A stretch of DNA of 64,000 nt. Source: an uncultured Helicobacter sp. GTDB taxonomy: Bacteria > Campylobacterota > Campylobacteria > Campylobacterales > Helicobacteraceae. Positions 7,638-15,021 of this stretch are shown here, piece by piece. The translations under genes and the position numbers were made by a program. A model generated the notes under the pieces. That model did not search any database. It saw only the letters and a list, made by a program, of their open reading frames with translations, and was not told where the DNA came from. The stretch's first letter is position 1, and each line of letters begins with the position of its first letter. The stretch is from contig NZ_CAJTLL010000005.1 in assembly GCF_910577135.1 (NCBI RefSeq), forward strand, positions 68,154 to 132,153, given 5' to 3'.

Positions 7638-8411
7638 TTATACACCTTTACGCACGGCTTTGTATGCCATATAGATTAAAGCCACCTTCCACGCTAAAGC
7701 GAGAATCGCCCCTGTGGTAAAGACTATCCCCGCGCCCTTAAAAATCATCTTTACGTCCTCTTTAGCTGCCCTTATGGGATTTTTGTATTCCACTATGCTG
7801 TTAAAAGCATACTTGCTTATACCTACGATGCTTAAGGCAAAGCCTTGCAAAGAGGGCATAGAATCAAACATTCTTACTAGCGCGTTTTGATTAAGTAGCT
7901 CGGCTTTAACCTGCTCCCACGATTTCCCCGCGTATCTTGGTGCGTTTGAGATATTTATCACGTCTGCTTCGCTTAATACGCGTTCATCGCTTAACGCCTC
8001 GCCCCCAGCTGTCTTTAACGCCTCACTTAGTTTGAATATTCCTAAGCTTGTAGTTAAAGACAAGAGACGAATTTTATTTAATTGCCCTTTAGATTCTGCC
8101 ACTAGTAGGGCTTGCTTCATTCCTATAGAGTCAAACTGAAACGCCCCGTATCCAAACCCGCGCTTATTGTTGTAAATCGCCCTGCCATAGTTAGATTCTG
8201 TAATGGCTGTCTCTCTTAGCATAGCCCTTAAGTTATCTACATTTGCCCCCATAGCGAAGTTTTGCACCGCGTATTCTATGGCGGCGGTGAGCTCCGCGTC
8301 GCTATTAATACCGTAGCATTTAAATCTATCACTTTGACTCATAATCACACCTCCTGTAAATCCTAAAATTAAACATATTCCAAACATTCCAAATACCACA
8401 AAAAGCCCCAC
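7638..8411 (-). CDS. Membrane-anchored lytic transglycosylase-like protein
   Basis: The long form starts at a GTG (8411) and gives 257 residues with an uncharged hydrophobic N-terminal helix of 22 residues. An in-frame ATG at 8342 has a perfect AGGAGG seven bases upstream and gives 234 residues without that helix; both starts may be used. The core has ETAITESNYG and GFGYGAFQFD, the Glu-containing and GxGxFQ-like motifs of the goose-lysozyme/SLT fold. A C-terminal hydrophobic helix follows. Tailless membrane phages carry such enzymes in the virion to open peptidoglycan at entry or exit. It sits upstream of the holin. Confidence 0.7.
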   Translation of the reverse strand: MGLFVVFGMFGICLILGFTGGVIMSQSDRFKCYGINSDAELTAAIEYAVQNFAMGANVDNLRAMLRETAITESNYGRAIYNNKRGFGYGAFQFDSIGMKQALLVAESKGQLNKIRLLSLTTSLGIFKLSEALKTAGGEALSDERVLSEADVINISNAPRYAGKSWEQVKAELLNQNALVRMFDSMPSLQGFALSIVGISKYAFNSIVEYKNPIRAAKEDVKMIFKGAGIVFTTGAILALAWKVALIYMAYKAVRKGV

Positions 8412-8414
8412 GTC

Positions 8415-8777
8415 TTAGCTCTCATAGATGATAAAGTCGGCTTGCGCTAGCCAATGCGTGCTTGAGCTTACATTTCTTCTTGTCATAAACCATATTATTA
8501 AGCCTGTATTTTCCTCTCTATCCCTGCTTATCAAATTATCCAAGATAAAATCACCGCTAAACTCTAGCGTTTCGTTTGAATCCTTAAAAGTGGCAAGGTT
8601 GTTATAGTTCGCCCCGTAAGCCGTGCCTAGGCTATAACCGCCCCTATGTAAATAGGCGGTAAACTGGTAAAAGTCCCCTGATAAAAATTGCCCCCAGTGG
8701 AGGCTATGCGCACTTTTGCCGCCCCGCCTTTGGAATCTTGCAAGTTGGTTATATGCCCTCTGTCCATAGATAGACAT
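8415..8777 (-). CDS. Putative virion protein, unknown
   Basis: A 120-residue protein rich in Tyr, Gly, Asn and Arg, with a beta-type pattern (GYSLGTAYGANYNN, then LEFSGDFILDNLI and GLIIWFMTRRN). Its start overlaps the end of the preceding gene by 29 bases, so translation is probably coupled. No membrane segment. By position between membrane proteins and transglycosylase, and by composition, a minor capsid, vertex or spike role is plausible, but no family is recognised. Confidence 0.65.
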   Translation of the reverse strand: MSIYGQRAYNQLARFQRRGGKSAHSLHWGQFLSGDFYQFTAYLHRGGYSLGTAYGANYNNLATFKDSNETLEFSGDFILDNLISRDREENTGLIIWFMTRRNVSSSTHWLAQADFIIYES

Positions 8778-9048
8778 TTTGCACTTGTGCGGGCACGCCC
8801 TCGCGGGTATATACGTCTGTAATTCTAAAGCCCGTATTGCGATTATCTACCAAAAAGGCGTCCTTACGCTCGGGATTGAGTGAGATATACACCTTTACAT
8901 CCACGGGGTAGTCAAGGAGCAAAAAATACGCGCACGCCCCTAAATTGACTTGATTATATTCCCTATCGCAAGGCAATTCTAAACTTTGCAATGGATTTTG
9001 TTGCTTTGCAAAGCTTGTATTTTGTTTGCTAAAAAGTAAGTTACTCAT
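8749..9048 (-). CDS. Putative beta-rich minor virion protein
   Basis: A 99-residue protein with an unstructured Gln/Asn-rich first third, then alternating hydrophobic strands (ACAYFLLLDYPVDVKVYIS, GFRITDVY, VQNVYLWTEG) that fit a small single jelly-roll. The ATG overlaps the upstream stop by four bases (8749-9048 against 9045-9425). Such small beta proteins serve as penton or spike parts in membrane-containing phages; that role is inference. Confidence 0.65.
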   Translation of the reverse strand: MSNLLFSKQNTSFAKQQNPLQSLELPCDREYNQVNLGACAYFLLLDYPVDVKVYISLNPERKDAFLVDNRNTGFRITDVYTREGVPAQVQNVYLWTEGI

Positions 9049-9425
9049 TTACGCCCCTTTATTTTAAAAACTATAAGTAAAACTCCTAATAAAACACACC
9101 ACATATAAGGCGTTTTAAACATATTACTTATTTGAATGCCTAAGCTGCAGTTGCCCTTTGTGGCTTCTATAACCGCCTCTTTATTCTGTGCGGTAATCCC
9201 TAAAATCGCGCTAAAAGCATTATTTGTAATACCACTGATAGTATTTCCTATGGCGTGTAAATCCTCTCCCATAAGCCCTAATTTCGTGCTTGTATCAAGT
9301 ATCGCGCCGCTTAAGTCTAGGTTTATCCCATTATCTACATAATAGGAATTATCCCCTATTGTAGCCGCTGAGCTGCTTTGACTGCTGTCTGTTTGACTTA
9401 AGTCTAATCCAAAATTACTTGCCAT
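9045..9425 (-). CDS. Tail-anchored virion membrane protein candidate A
   Basis: A 126-residue protein with a Ser/Gln-rich polar N-terminus, an amphipathic middle part with alternating Asn/Ile, and one C-terminal hydrophobic helix ending in KIKGRK. It is the third of three consecutive proteins with this layout (9045-10113). The start has GGAGGGATTCT before ATG. PM2-like virions contain several such proteins in the internal membrane. Confidence 0.7.
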   Translation of the reverse strand: MASNFGLDLSQTDSSQSSSAATIGDNSYYVDNGINLDLSGAILDTSTKLGLMGEDLHAIGNTISGITNNAFSAILGITAQNKEAVIEATKGNCSLGIQISNMFKTPYMWCVLLGVLLIVFKIKGRK

Positions 9426-9453
9426 AGAATCCCTCCAACATTACAAATAATGC

Positions 9454-9876
9454 CTATTTGCGCTTACCTAACATAAGCGCTGCCATTACACCGATTAAGG
9501 CTAGAGGTATTAACGGGCTTGATAAGCCGCCCCCTTGAGATATGCCCCCGCCTATGCTATCGCTCCCGCCGCTTAAGCCTGTGGAGGCACTGCCTGCGCT
9601 GCCACTCCCTCCACCTACGCTCGCACTGAATCCTAACTCATCTCTTTGTGAGGTCGTGTTTGAGTTTGTGGCGGTATTATGCGGGCTGGTAGTAGTGCTA
9701 CCGCCTCCGAAACCTCCGTTTGCCTCATTATATACGCTCCCACTGCTCCCTATGTTAAAGGTATTGCCCCCGCCAAAGAGATTTGAGAGGTTGCTCCCCG
9801 TTACCGCGCCATATGACGTGTTTTGATAGAGATTAGTTGTGTTGTTTGTAGTTTTTTTGCTTGACCACCACCCCAT
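9454..9876 (-). CDS. Tail-anchored Gly/Ser-rich virion membrane protein candidate B
   Basis: A 140-residue protein that is dominated by Gly, Ser, Asn and Thr, with repeated GGG runs, and ends with the hydrophobic helix PLIPLALIGVMAALML followed by GKRK. Very low complexity suggests a flexible linker or fibre-like exposed part anchored in the phage membrane. It lies between two other tail-anchored proteins in the structural block. Confidence 0.7.
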   Translation of the reverse strand: MGWWSSKKTTNNTTNLYQNTSYGAVTGSNLSNLFGGGNTFNIGSSGSVYNEANGGFGGGSTTTSPHNTATNSNTTSQRDELGFSASVGGGSGSAGSASTGLSGGSDSIGGGISQGGGLSSPLIPLALIGVMAALMLGKRK

Positions 9877-9882
9877 AGTGCC

Positions 9883-10113
9883 CTACTTACGATTAAAGAT
9901 AAAAAGCGCCGTGCCAATAGCAAGTATGACGCCACCAATAAGCATTAGCTTTGCATTGCTTAAGTTGATTTTGTTTTGCGTCTCGGTCGCGTGCCAGTTT
10001 GCATTAGCTTGTTGCCTTGCTATGTCGTTTGCTGTCTGGTTACTTGAGTAGCTATTGTAGATATTTACGCCCTTATCTACCAAACTACCGATAGAATCAA
10101 AATTCCAATCCAT
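9883..10113 (-). CDS. Tail-anchored virion membrane protein candidate C
   Basis: A 76-residue protein with a polar Asn/Gln/Ala-rich N-terminal half and a C-terminal hydrophobic helix (LMLIGGVILAIGTALFIF) ending NRK. The GGGGGATTCT-ATG start context is the same as for several other element genes. It lies 59 bases downstream of the capsid gene and heads the set of three tail-anchored proteins. Confidence 0.7.
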   Translation of the reverse strand: MDWNFDSIGSLVDKGVNIYNSYSSNQTANDIARQQANANWHATETQNKINLSNAKLMLIGGVILAIGTALFIFNRK

Positions 10114-10172
10114 AGAATCCCCCTTATTAGATTAACCCATTTTGCACGGCTCTGTGTTATGCCGTGTCTTTT

Positions 10173-11381
10173 TTAGCCTTGTGCTTGTGCAGTACGGTTT
10201 GCCTCTGCTAGTGCCACTTGTTGTAAAAGCTGTGGTAAATCCTCGTAGTTTTGATATACCTCTACTAGGATTTCCTCCGTCGCACCATTAAGCACGCTTG
10301 CAAATTTATTGTTAAAGTCGATAGTCAAGCGCATTTGATTGAAACTCATAAATACTAAAGAGTTGTTCATATCGCCAAAGTAGTTACTCGCTATATGATA
10401 CACTCCATAGAATACGCCTTTACCATCTGGGCTGTCGCTTAGCTCTTTGCCAAATAGCATTTGCGAGAGGCTAAACTTTTGTAGCATTTCATTTTTAAGA
10501 ATTTCTGGCGTGGTATCCACTAGGATATTATTTCCATCTGCAATTTTAATCCTGTCTATCATACCATCTAGTCGCTCGTTGGTTTGAGAGTTTCTAAATA
10601 CTATGATAAAGTCCTTTATCCATAGGTTGGGGGTAAGTTCAATATATTGCCCCTTACCGCCACCGCTAAAGCCCTTTGAGATAACCTTTTGCACATAGAG
10701 ATTACCCATTTGAGACAAGAATTGTTCTTGTCTGTTTGCTTGAATCTCGCTTGTTATCCAATACTTGCTACTGCAATTGACATAGGTATTAGCAAGGGAT
10801 AGAGTAGCCGCGCCCTCATTATCATCACTTGCCCCCTCTGCTCTTGCTAGCATAGATTTGAAACATACTTCTTGCGGCTCGTTCTTATAGGTAAGTTGGA
10901 AGCTATTAAAGAGCCAAGTGCAGATGTTTGTTTGTGTAGCCCCTATCTGGTCAAACATTGCAAAAGGTATAGTGATTACGAGCTTAAACTCTGCTACCCC
11001 TTGAGTTTGCCCCGCTTTTATGCTTACACTCTCTGGGATTTCCATATATTCAAACTTACCGCGATTTTGCAAGGTGTTAATAAATCTAAAAATAGCAAGT
11101 GAAGTAACGTTTTTTACCTCGGTGTTACCATTTAGCTTTATTTGCACGTTGCTAAAGAGATTGTAAATGTGGTCGTCTGCATAATTGATTGTGTATGCTG
11201 TGTCGCTTGCTGGGGCAGTAGTTACCTTAGCTACGATTTGCCCTGTGATGGTTAAAATCATTGCCAATGCGCGCTTATTGCGATACCGCCCTAAGTCTAT
11301 AACCACATTTCCATTTGGTTGCCACTGCGCCCCTGTGCCGTCTGGTTCGATATTCTTACGTCCGTTAAATACGCCTGCCAT
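10173..11381 (-). CDS. Major capsid protein, double jelly-roll type
   Basis: The ATG at 11381 is chosen because AAGGAGG lies just upstream; a longer frame to 11429 lacks a site. The product has 402 residues, close to PRD1 P3. It shows no membrane segment and a long alternating beta pattern in two halves: VVIDLGRYRNKRALAMILTI near the N-terminus and ELTPNLWIKDFIIVFRN starting the second half, later GVYHIASNYFGD and LRLTIDFNN-like strands. This two-barrel layout, the length and the adjacent packaging ATPase and membrane proteins indicate a DJR capsid protein of tailless phages. A structure prediction would be decisive. Confidence 0.8.
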   Translation of the reverse strand: MAGVFNGRKNIEPDGTGAQWQPNGNVVIDLGRYRNKRALAMILTITGQIVAKVTTAPASDTAYTINYADDHIYNLFSNVQIKLNGNTEVKNVTSLAIFRFINTLQNRGKFEYMEIPESVSIKAGQTQGVAEFKLVITIPFAMFDQIGATQTNICTWLFNSFQLTYKNEPQEVCFKSMLARAEGASDDNEGAATLSLANTYVNCSSKYWITSEIQANRQEQFLSQMGNLYVQKVISKGFSGGGKGQYIELTPNLWIKDFIIVFRNSQTNERLDGMIDRIKIADGNNILVDTTPEILKNEMLQKFSLSQMLFGKELSDSPDGKGVFYGVYHIASNYFGDMNNSLVFMSFNQMRLTIDFNNKFASVLNGATEEILVEVYQNYEDLPQLLQQVALAEANRTAQAQG

Positions 11382-11391
11382 AGAATCCTCC

Positions 11392-11481
11392 TTATAGATT
11401 TGGTTTTTTGAGTTTTGAGAGTTTAGCAAATACGATACTTGCTACCAATGCCGTAACGACTGTTTCTAAAATCGCTTTCAT
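11392..11481 (-). CDS. Tiny single-pass membrane peptide upstream of the capsid gene
   Basis: A 29-residue frame starts at ATG 11481 with AAAAGGGGG upstream and stops eleven bases before the capsid start; the SD of the capsid gene lies right after its stop. The sequence is a hydrophobic helix (AILETVVTALVASIVFA) with a basic tail. It resembles the next peptide upstream (KAI-hydrophobic-K), suggesting tandem duplication. PM2-type virions carry comparable tiny membrane proteins. Confidence 0.65.
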   Translation of the reverse strand: MKAILETVVTALVASIVFAKLSKLKKPNL

Positions 11482-11493
11482 ATACTCCCCCTT

Positions 11494-11608
11494 TTAGCTA
11501 ATTTGTGGAATCTTAGTCTTGATAAGATTAAACAATACGATACCGACTACTACGCCGATAATTGCCTTTAACGTTTAGCCCCGCTTTGATTGTGAATTTT
11601 AAGCTCAT
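11494..11608 (-). pseudogene. Tiny membrane peptide gene with frameshift or ACG start
   Basis: ATG at 11608 overlaps the ATPase stop (ATGA), but its frame runs into an unrelated short end. A different frame in the same stretch encodes KAIIGVVVGIVLFNLIK, clearly similar to the neighbouring 29-residue peptide. Removing one A from the AAA in CTAAACG joins both into a 37-residue protein. Alternatively translation starts at ACG after a GGGG site. Either a lesion or an unusual start. Confidence 0.5.
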
Positions 11609-12228
11609 TGTAGCCCCTTTTCTAGTTGATGTATTAAGGTTTGAGATAACCTTATGCGAGTAGCCTTGTTATCCCCTAAAGCTACCCGCATAAAATCACC
11701 TCGCGGCAAGTATTGTGAATCCTCGGCGATGTCTTTATCTAACGTCTTGCGTATATACTCATAATCCGTATAACTTTTCCCTATGCGCCCTATGTAGAAT
11801 ACGTCCGTTTGAGACACTATCGCCTTTGGTGTATCTTGCAAACGCCTTGCCATCACGATTAAGTCTATCTCTCTATGCCGACCGTAGTTGATAAGCTTAT
11901 AGAGTTCTAACTCTTTGTCTAGCATATTCTTATAGTAGAAGTCTATTTCATCTATCACTATGCAAATATTTTCCATCGTGGCTATGCTACCTAAAAGCTC
12001 CTCTAAGGCGTTAAAATCATTCAAGTAATAGATATAGCTTACCCCGCTATAAAAATCCTCTTGTAACTCGCTTTGATTGACTTTATCTCTAAAGTGTGTA
12101 GGGATAGAGTGCATAATGGGGCTTATAAAGATAACGGGCTTACTTTGTGCTAAACCTAACGCCGTGGCTAGCATAGTTTTACCGCTACCCTTATTTGCAA
12201 AGATGGTAGTAATTGTGTTTTGTTTCAA
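11605..12228 (-). CDS. Packaging ATPase (FtsK/HerA/A32-like)
   Basis: A 207-residue P-loop NTPase. Walker A is FANKGSGKT (residues 10-18), Walker B is CIVIDEIDF (about 112-120). A following NYGRHREIDLIVMARRLQD with SQTDVFYIG downstream is the sensor region typical of DJR-phage genome-packaging ATPases. The start is TTG with AAAGGGGG upstream; it overlaps the stop of a tiny peptide gene. This gene next to a DJR capsid gene is the hallmark pair of tailless membrane phages. A Zot-type filamentous-phage ATPase is the alternative but would lack such a capsid gene. Confidence 0.85.
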   Translation of the reverse strand: MKQNTITTIFANKGSGKTMLATALGLAQSKPVIFISPIMHSIPTHFRDKVNQSELQEDFYSGVSYIYYLNDFNALEELLGSIATMENICIVIDEIDFYYKNMLDKELELYKLINYGRHREIDLIVMARRLQDTPKAIVSQTDVFYIGRIGKSYTDYEYIRKTLDKDIAEDSQYLPRGDFMRVALGDNKATRIRLSQTLIHQLEKGLQ

Positions 12229-12314
12229 AACAAGCCCCCTTTACATATCTCTATGACAAGCAAGCTTAAGCAAAAGGCTATGCTAAAAAGTGAAACTACT
12301 TTCCAATTAATCAT
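12225..12314 (-). CDS. Tiny single-pass membrane peptide
   Basis: A 29-residue frame with AAGGGGGATTCTAA before ATG. It is almost entirely one hydrophobic helix (VVSLFSIAFCLSLLVIEI) and its TGA overlaps the TTG start of the ATPase. Too short for most gene finders, but spacing, SD and overlaps on both sides support it. It is probably a virion membrane component. Confidence 0.65.
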   Translation of the reverse strand: MINWKVVSLFSIAFCLSLLVIEICKGGLF

Positions 12315-12847
12315 TTAGAATCCCCCTTGTTTTGATTATCTTTACGCGGCTCTTTGTTACGCTTTAGTTTTTCAAAGCCAATTGCAGAATCTATTATCAT
12401 TGCAATACTTGAGAGTATAAGCAGGATTAGCCCTACCTTGCCCCCCGCCCCTACGCTTATATACTCGGCTAGCGCGCTTTGGTTACTTTCTACCATTACC
12501 TTAATGCCCGGGTTAAGCGGTTCATTTACCCGCGCCTTTTTGAGAGCCTCGCACGTTGAGACAAAGCCTTTGACTATCTCTTTGCTGGATTCTATGGTTT
12601 TGCGGCTTAGCTCGTCTTTTTGCGGGTCGCGCTTTTCTCTTAAGATAAAGTCTAACTCTTGAGAACTTAGCCGTTCAAGTGTGCTAAGGCTTCTTTGAGA
12701 GTAGCCTAAGTCGTGGATTTTTTGCGCTTTTGCAAGGTTAGAATCCCCGCTTTTACCCCCGCTTGAATCTCCGCTCGGGATTCCGCCCGTGATACCGCTT
12801 TTAGATTCCGCTTGCGGATTCTGTGGCTTTTTGTGCGTTAGTTTCAT
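12311..12847 (-). CDS. Membrane protein with long polar N-terminal domain
   Basis: A 178-residue protein: a Gly/Ser/Lys-rich unstructured start (1-45), a charged helical middle part (45-130), one hydrophobic helix around 138-158 (VGLILLILSSIAMIID) and a basic tail. The start lies within the end of the overlapping 50-residue gene. Layout suggests a membrane-attached assembly or DNA-delivery protein. No known family. Confidence 0.65.
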   Translation of the reverse strand: MKLTHKKPQNPQAESKSGITGGIPSGDSSGGKSGDSNLAKAQKIHDLGYSQRSLSTLERLSSQELDFILREKRDPQKDELSRKTIESSKEIVKGFVSTCEALKKARVNEPLNPGIKVMVESNQSALAEYISVGAGGKVGLILLILSSIAMIIDSAIGFEKLKRNKEPRKDNQNKGDSK

Positions 12848-12953
12848 TTTTCTTTTCCTTGTTTAAGAGATAGAATCCATAAACTGCAATTCCTACCCCC
12901 ACCATTCCCACTAAAGCTACTACACTTTGCAAAAGTGAGGGCGTCTTATCCAT
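12801..12953 (-). CDS. Small single-pass membrane protein
   Basis: A 50-residue frame: MDKTPSLLQS, then a hydrophobic helix (VVALVGMVGVGIAVYGFYLL) and a polar Lys/Glu/Asn tail. It overlaps the gene before it by 34 bases and the gene after it by 47 bases in different frames, typical of compact phage genomes. AAGGAAAAG for the next gene lies inside it. Confidence 0.6.
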   Translation of the reverse strand: MDKTPSLLQSVVALVGMVGVGIAVYGFYLLNKEKKNETNAQKATESASGI

Positions 12954-13192
12954 AAAATCAAGATTTTTATAGCTTCTTTGTGCGCTTTTTTATCGATTTT
13001 TTCCTGTTTGCGCCCCGCATAGAGCTTTTTTTGCAGCCTTGCTTCGACTTGAGATTCTATTTTGTTTATAAAATCATTATCATATTGCACGGGCTCACGC
13101 GCGCTTTCTAACGGCTCCTGTGGCGTTAGAGTAATGTTTCCCTCGCTTGCTGGCTCTACGTTAGCATTTTGTGCATTTTGTGTGCTATCCAT
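12920..13192 (-). CDS. Small charged protein, unknown
   Basis: A 90-residue protein with a polar acidic first half (Gln/Asn/Glu/Pro-rich) and a helical basic second half (IESQVEARLQKKLYAGRKQEKIDKK is its central charged stretch, residues about 46-69), ending in a short hydrophobic-basic tail. No known motif. It could be a small nucleoprotein or scaffold; position is between early genes and the structural block. Confidence 0.55.
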   Translation of the reverse strand: MDSTQNAQNANVEPASEGNITLTPQEPLESAREPVQYDNDFINKIESQVEARLQKKLYAGRKQEKIDKKAHKEAIKILILWIRRPHFCKV

Positions 13193-13246
13193 TAGTAAAG
13201 CTCACTTTTTGGGATTTTGGGCGCGTTTTGTGCCTTTTTGATACTC

Positions 13247-13384
13247 TCACCCTTGAGAGAGAAAAAGCTGTGCTAATTCCTGCTTACTTTTGCGGTTTAG
13301 CTCACTGGCTTTGCGTTCATTACTTGTAAGCAATTCCACTAAATGCGCTTTAGTGTATGTGTCCATTATAGAATCTAGGTTCAT
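13247..13384 (-). CDS. Small helical protein at the head of the late operon
   Basis: A 45-residue frame with GAGGGG upstream of ATG 13384. The sequence (YTKAHLVELLTS, then KSKQELAQLFL) resembles a small helix-extension-helix of the SAP/Rho-N kind, which binds nucleic acid; the resemblance is weak. It is the first gene after the 390-base gene-free stretch and thus probably the first of the late transcript. Confidence 0.5.
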   Translation of the reverse strand: MNLDSIMDTYTKAHLVELLTSNERKASELNRKSKQELAQLFLSQG

Positions 13385-13778
13385 TTGTTACCCCTCGTTT
13401 TAAATTTCAAGGGGCATTCTAACGCAAAGCAAAAAGTGCCCTAAAAAGCGTCATATTGGATTATAAGCGCGATTATGTGATAATATGAGATTTTGCGTTT
13501 TTCGTGGTTTTAAGTTTGTTTGTGTATTTGTGGATTGTTTAAAAGTTCATTTTGATAAAAGCACTTAAGGGATTATTTGAGATAAACCCCTTAAGTTTAG
13601 CCTCTAAAACTTGCCTTTTAAGAGTTAAATAACAATCGCTAAAAAGTAAAATTTTAAACTCTATGTTACTTAATGACACAAATCTATTAAAATTTGCAAG
13701 GCAATGGGTATTATAAAGCCCCTATAAACATATGCTTGAATTTTGCTCTCCGTCCATTGTACGCCTCCTTTACGCGGT
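13385..13778. promoter_or_regulatory. Gene-free control region with an inverted repeat
   Basis: This AT-rich 390-base stretch separates the early block from the structural block. It holds a perfect inverted repeat CTTAAGGG (13564-13571) / CCCTTAAG (13588-13595) with a 16-base loop. A second pair, AACGCAAA near 13431 and TTTGCGTT near 13490, flanks the late-gene start. An 11-codon frame with AAAGGAGG (start near 13764) lies just after the recombinase and may be a leader or a broken gene. Likely contents are the late promoter and possibly a replication origin or resolution site. Confidence 0.45.
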
Positions 13779-14346
13779 TTATGGTGTGCTCTTTTGCCCT
13801 TGTAGCCATTTGTAAAGCTTCGTGCGTGAGATTTTCATTAGCTTTGCCGTTTTAGTAATGCTACCACCGCTGGCAAAGAATGCCTCATCAAACGCCGCTT
13901 TATCTACATTGATAAACGGGCGCCCGCTTTTGAGTGTGCCCTTTGCCTTTTGTATCGCTATGCCCTCTAGTTGCCGCTCTTTGATATGCGCTAGATCCAT
14001 TTGCGCCACGTATCCTAGAATGCTAATAAGCATATCCGTAACCACGCCCTTGCTGGTATCTAATCCTTGAGAGAGAAAGCGCACAATCACGCCCTTATCC
14101 TTGCAAATGTTGAGAATCTCGCATAGGTCCCTATGATTACGCGCTAATCTATCTATGCTGTGACAAATGATAGTATCGCCCTCGCGCACATAGTCTAGCA
14201 TTGCGTTAAGCTGGGGGGCGGTTTTCTGCCTTGCTACCGCTTAACTTTTCTATAAATACCTTGTTGCACTGCTCCTGTTTGATAAGCTCTAGCTGCCTTG
14301 CCTCGTTTTGTAGTATCGTGCTTACTCTTACATATGCTACTATCAT
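13779..14346 (-). pseudogene. Serine recombinase (resolvase/invertase), frameshifted
   Basis: The ATG at 14346 (GTAAGGAGG upstream) opens MIVAYVRVSTILQNEARQ, the catalytic N-terminus of a small serine recombinase with S9. The frame stops after 46 codons. The rest, from CHSIDRLARNHRDL to a C-terminal helix-turn-helix (GGSITKTAKLMKISRTKLYKWL), is in another frame. Shortening the six-C run (six G on the plus strand, 14213-14218) by one base joins both into a normal 188-residue enzyme. It may resolve phage dimers or invert DNA. The indel may be a true lesion, slippage or an assembly error. Confidence 0.75.
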
Positions 14347-14668
14347 AGAATCCTCCTTACTCTACTACTATGAATCGGACGGGCTCCTAGCTCTGCGTTA
14401 CTGACGCACTCATCTAAAAACGCCTCTAAATGCCCGTGCTCTAACTGCGCGCGCTCTATCTCACCCTCGGCGATGTCGAATGTTTGCGGTTCGCCCTCGT
14501 TATCGCGCTCCCATAGCAGCGCATAGAGTTTGTAATCGCATTTGATAGAATCTACATTGCTTATTTGCAAGTAAAAATCCGCCTTTATATCCTCGCGCGC
14601 CTTGTAGAGTAAAGGCTCGTGCGTGCCCGCTTGCCCTGTATGCCATTTACATATTGTGCTATGTTCAT
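14343..14668 (-). pseudogene. Small early gene, probably frameshifted
   Basis: A well-formed start (AGGAGGGCTAAA-ATG at 14668) leads into a 27-codon frame, while an overlapping open frame without start continues to 14343 and reads as a normal acidic protein (HEPLLYKAREDIKADFYLQ..., ending RVRRIL). Adding one A to GTAAATGG joins them into 108 residues. The TGA overlaps the recombinase ATG. Family unknown; a TTG at 14570 could start a 75-residue version. Confidence 0.5.
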
Positions 14669-14787
14669 TTTAGCCCTCCTGTTATTTCTAAAAATGCCAT
14701 TGTAAAGAGCATTCCTAAGATAAAGTTCAAATTGAATACATTATCTATCCACCACCGCCAATTTTTCTTATTGTTATTCTTTTTCAT
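14665..14787 (-). CDS. Small membrane protein in the early block
   Basis: A 40-residue frame with ATGGAGG seven bases upstream of the ATG. A Lys/Asn-rich basic head and KNWRWWIDNVF precede a hydrophobic helix (FILGMLFTMAFLEI). The TGA overlaps the ATG of the next gene (ATGA). It may anchor an early complex to the membrane; function unknown. Confidence 0.6.
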   Translation of the reverse strand: MKKNNNKKNWRWWIDNVFNLNFILGMLFTMAFLEITGGLK

Positions 14788-14862
14788 AAAGCCTCCATTG
14801 TAAATTTATCTCTAAATTTTATCCTTTTGTAAATCAATATGCAAGCACAACTTTTTTTTACT

Positions 14863-15021
14863 TCAAATGTTACACTTGCACGATGTACATTTAACTACAC
14901 ATTTATTTACACTCGGTTCCTTACGCTTTTTATGTAATGCCTTAAGTTCATTATTACGTTGTCTGCCTCTACCTCGTCGTGTTTTTTTGTAGATTTTTGC
15001 TTCTATAAAGTGATAATCCAT
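14863..15021 (-). CDS. Small basic protein with a C-terminal cysteine cluster
   Basis: The start at 15021 has GGAG six bases upstream; an in-frame ATG twelve bases earlier is possible. The 52 residues are very basic (KKTRRGRGRQRNNELKALHKK) and end in NKCVVKCTSCKCNI, four cysteines that could bind zinc. A small nucleic-acid binding regulator is the natural guess. Confidence 0.55.
   Translation of the reverse strand: MDYHFIEAKIYKKTRRGRGRQRNNELKALHKKRKEPSVNKCVVKCTSCKCNI

Noticed and set aside
9542..9826. Proline-rich plus-strand frame
   Set aside because: Antisense shadow of the Gly/Ser-rich tail-anchored protein.
11605..12228. ATPase as a Zot protein of a filamentous phage
   Set aside because: No C-terminal membrane segment is visible, and the neighbours are a large beta-rich capsid protein and lysis genes, unlike filamentous phages.
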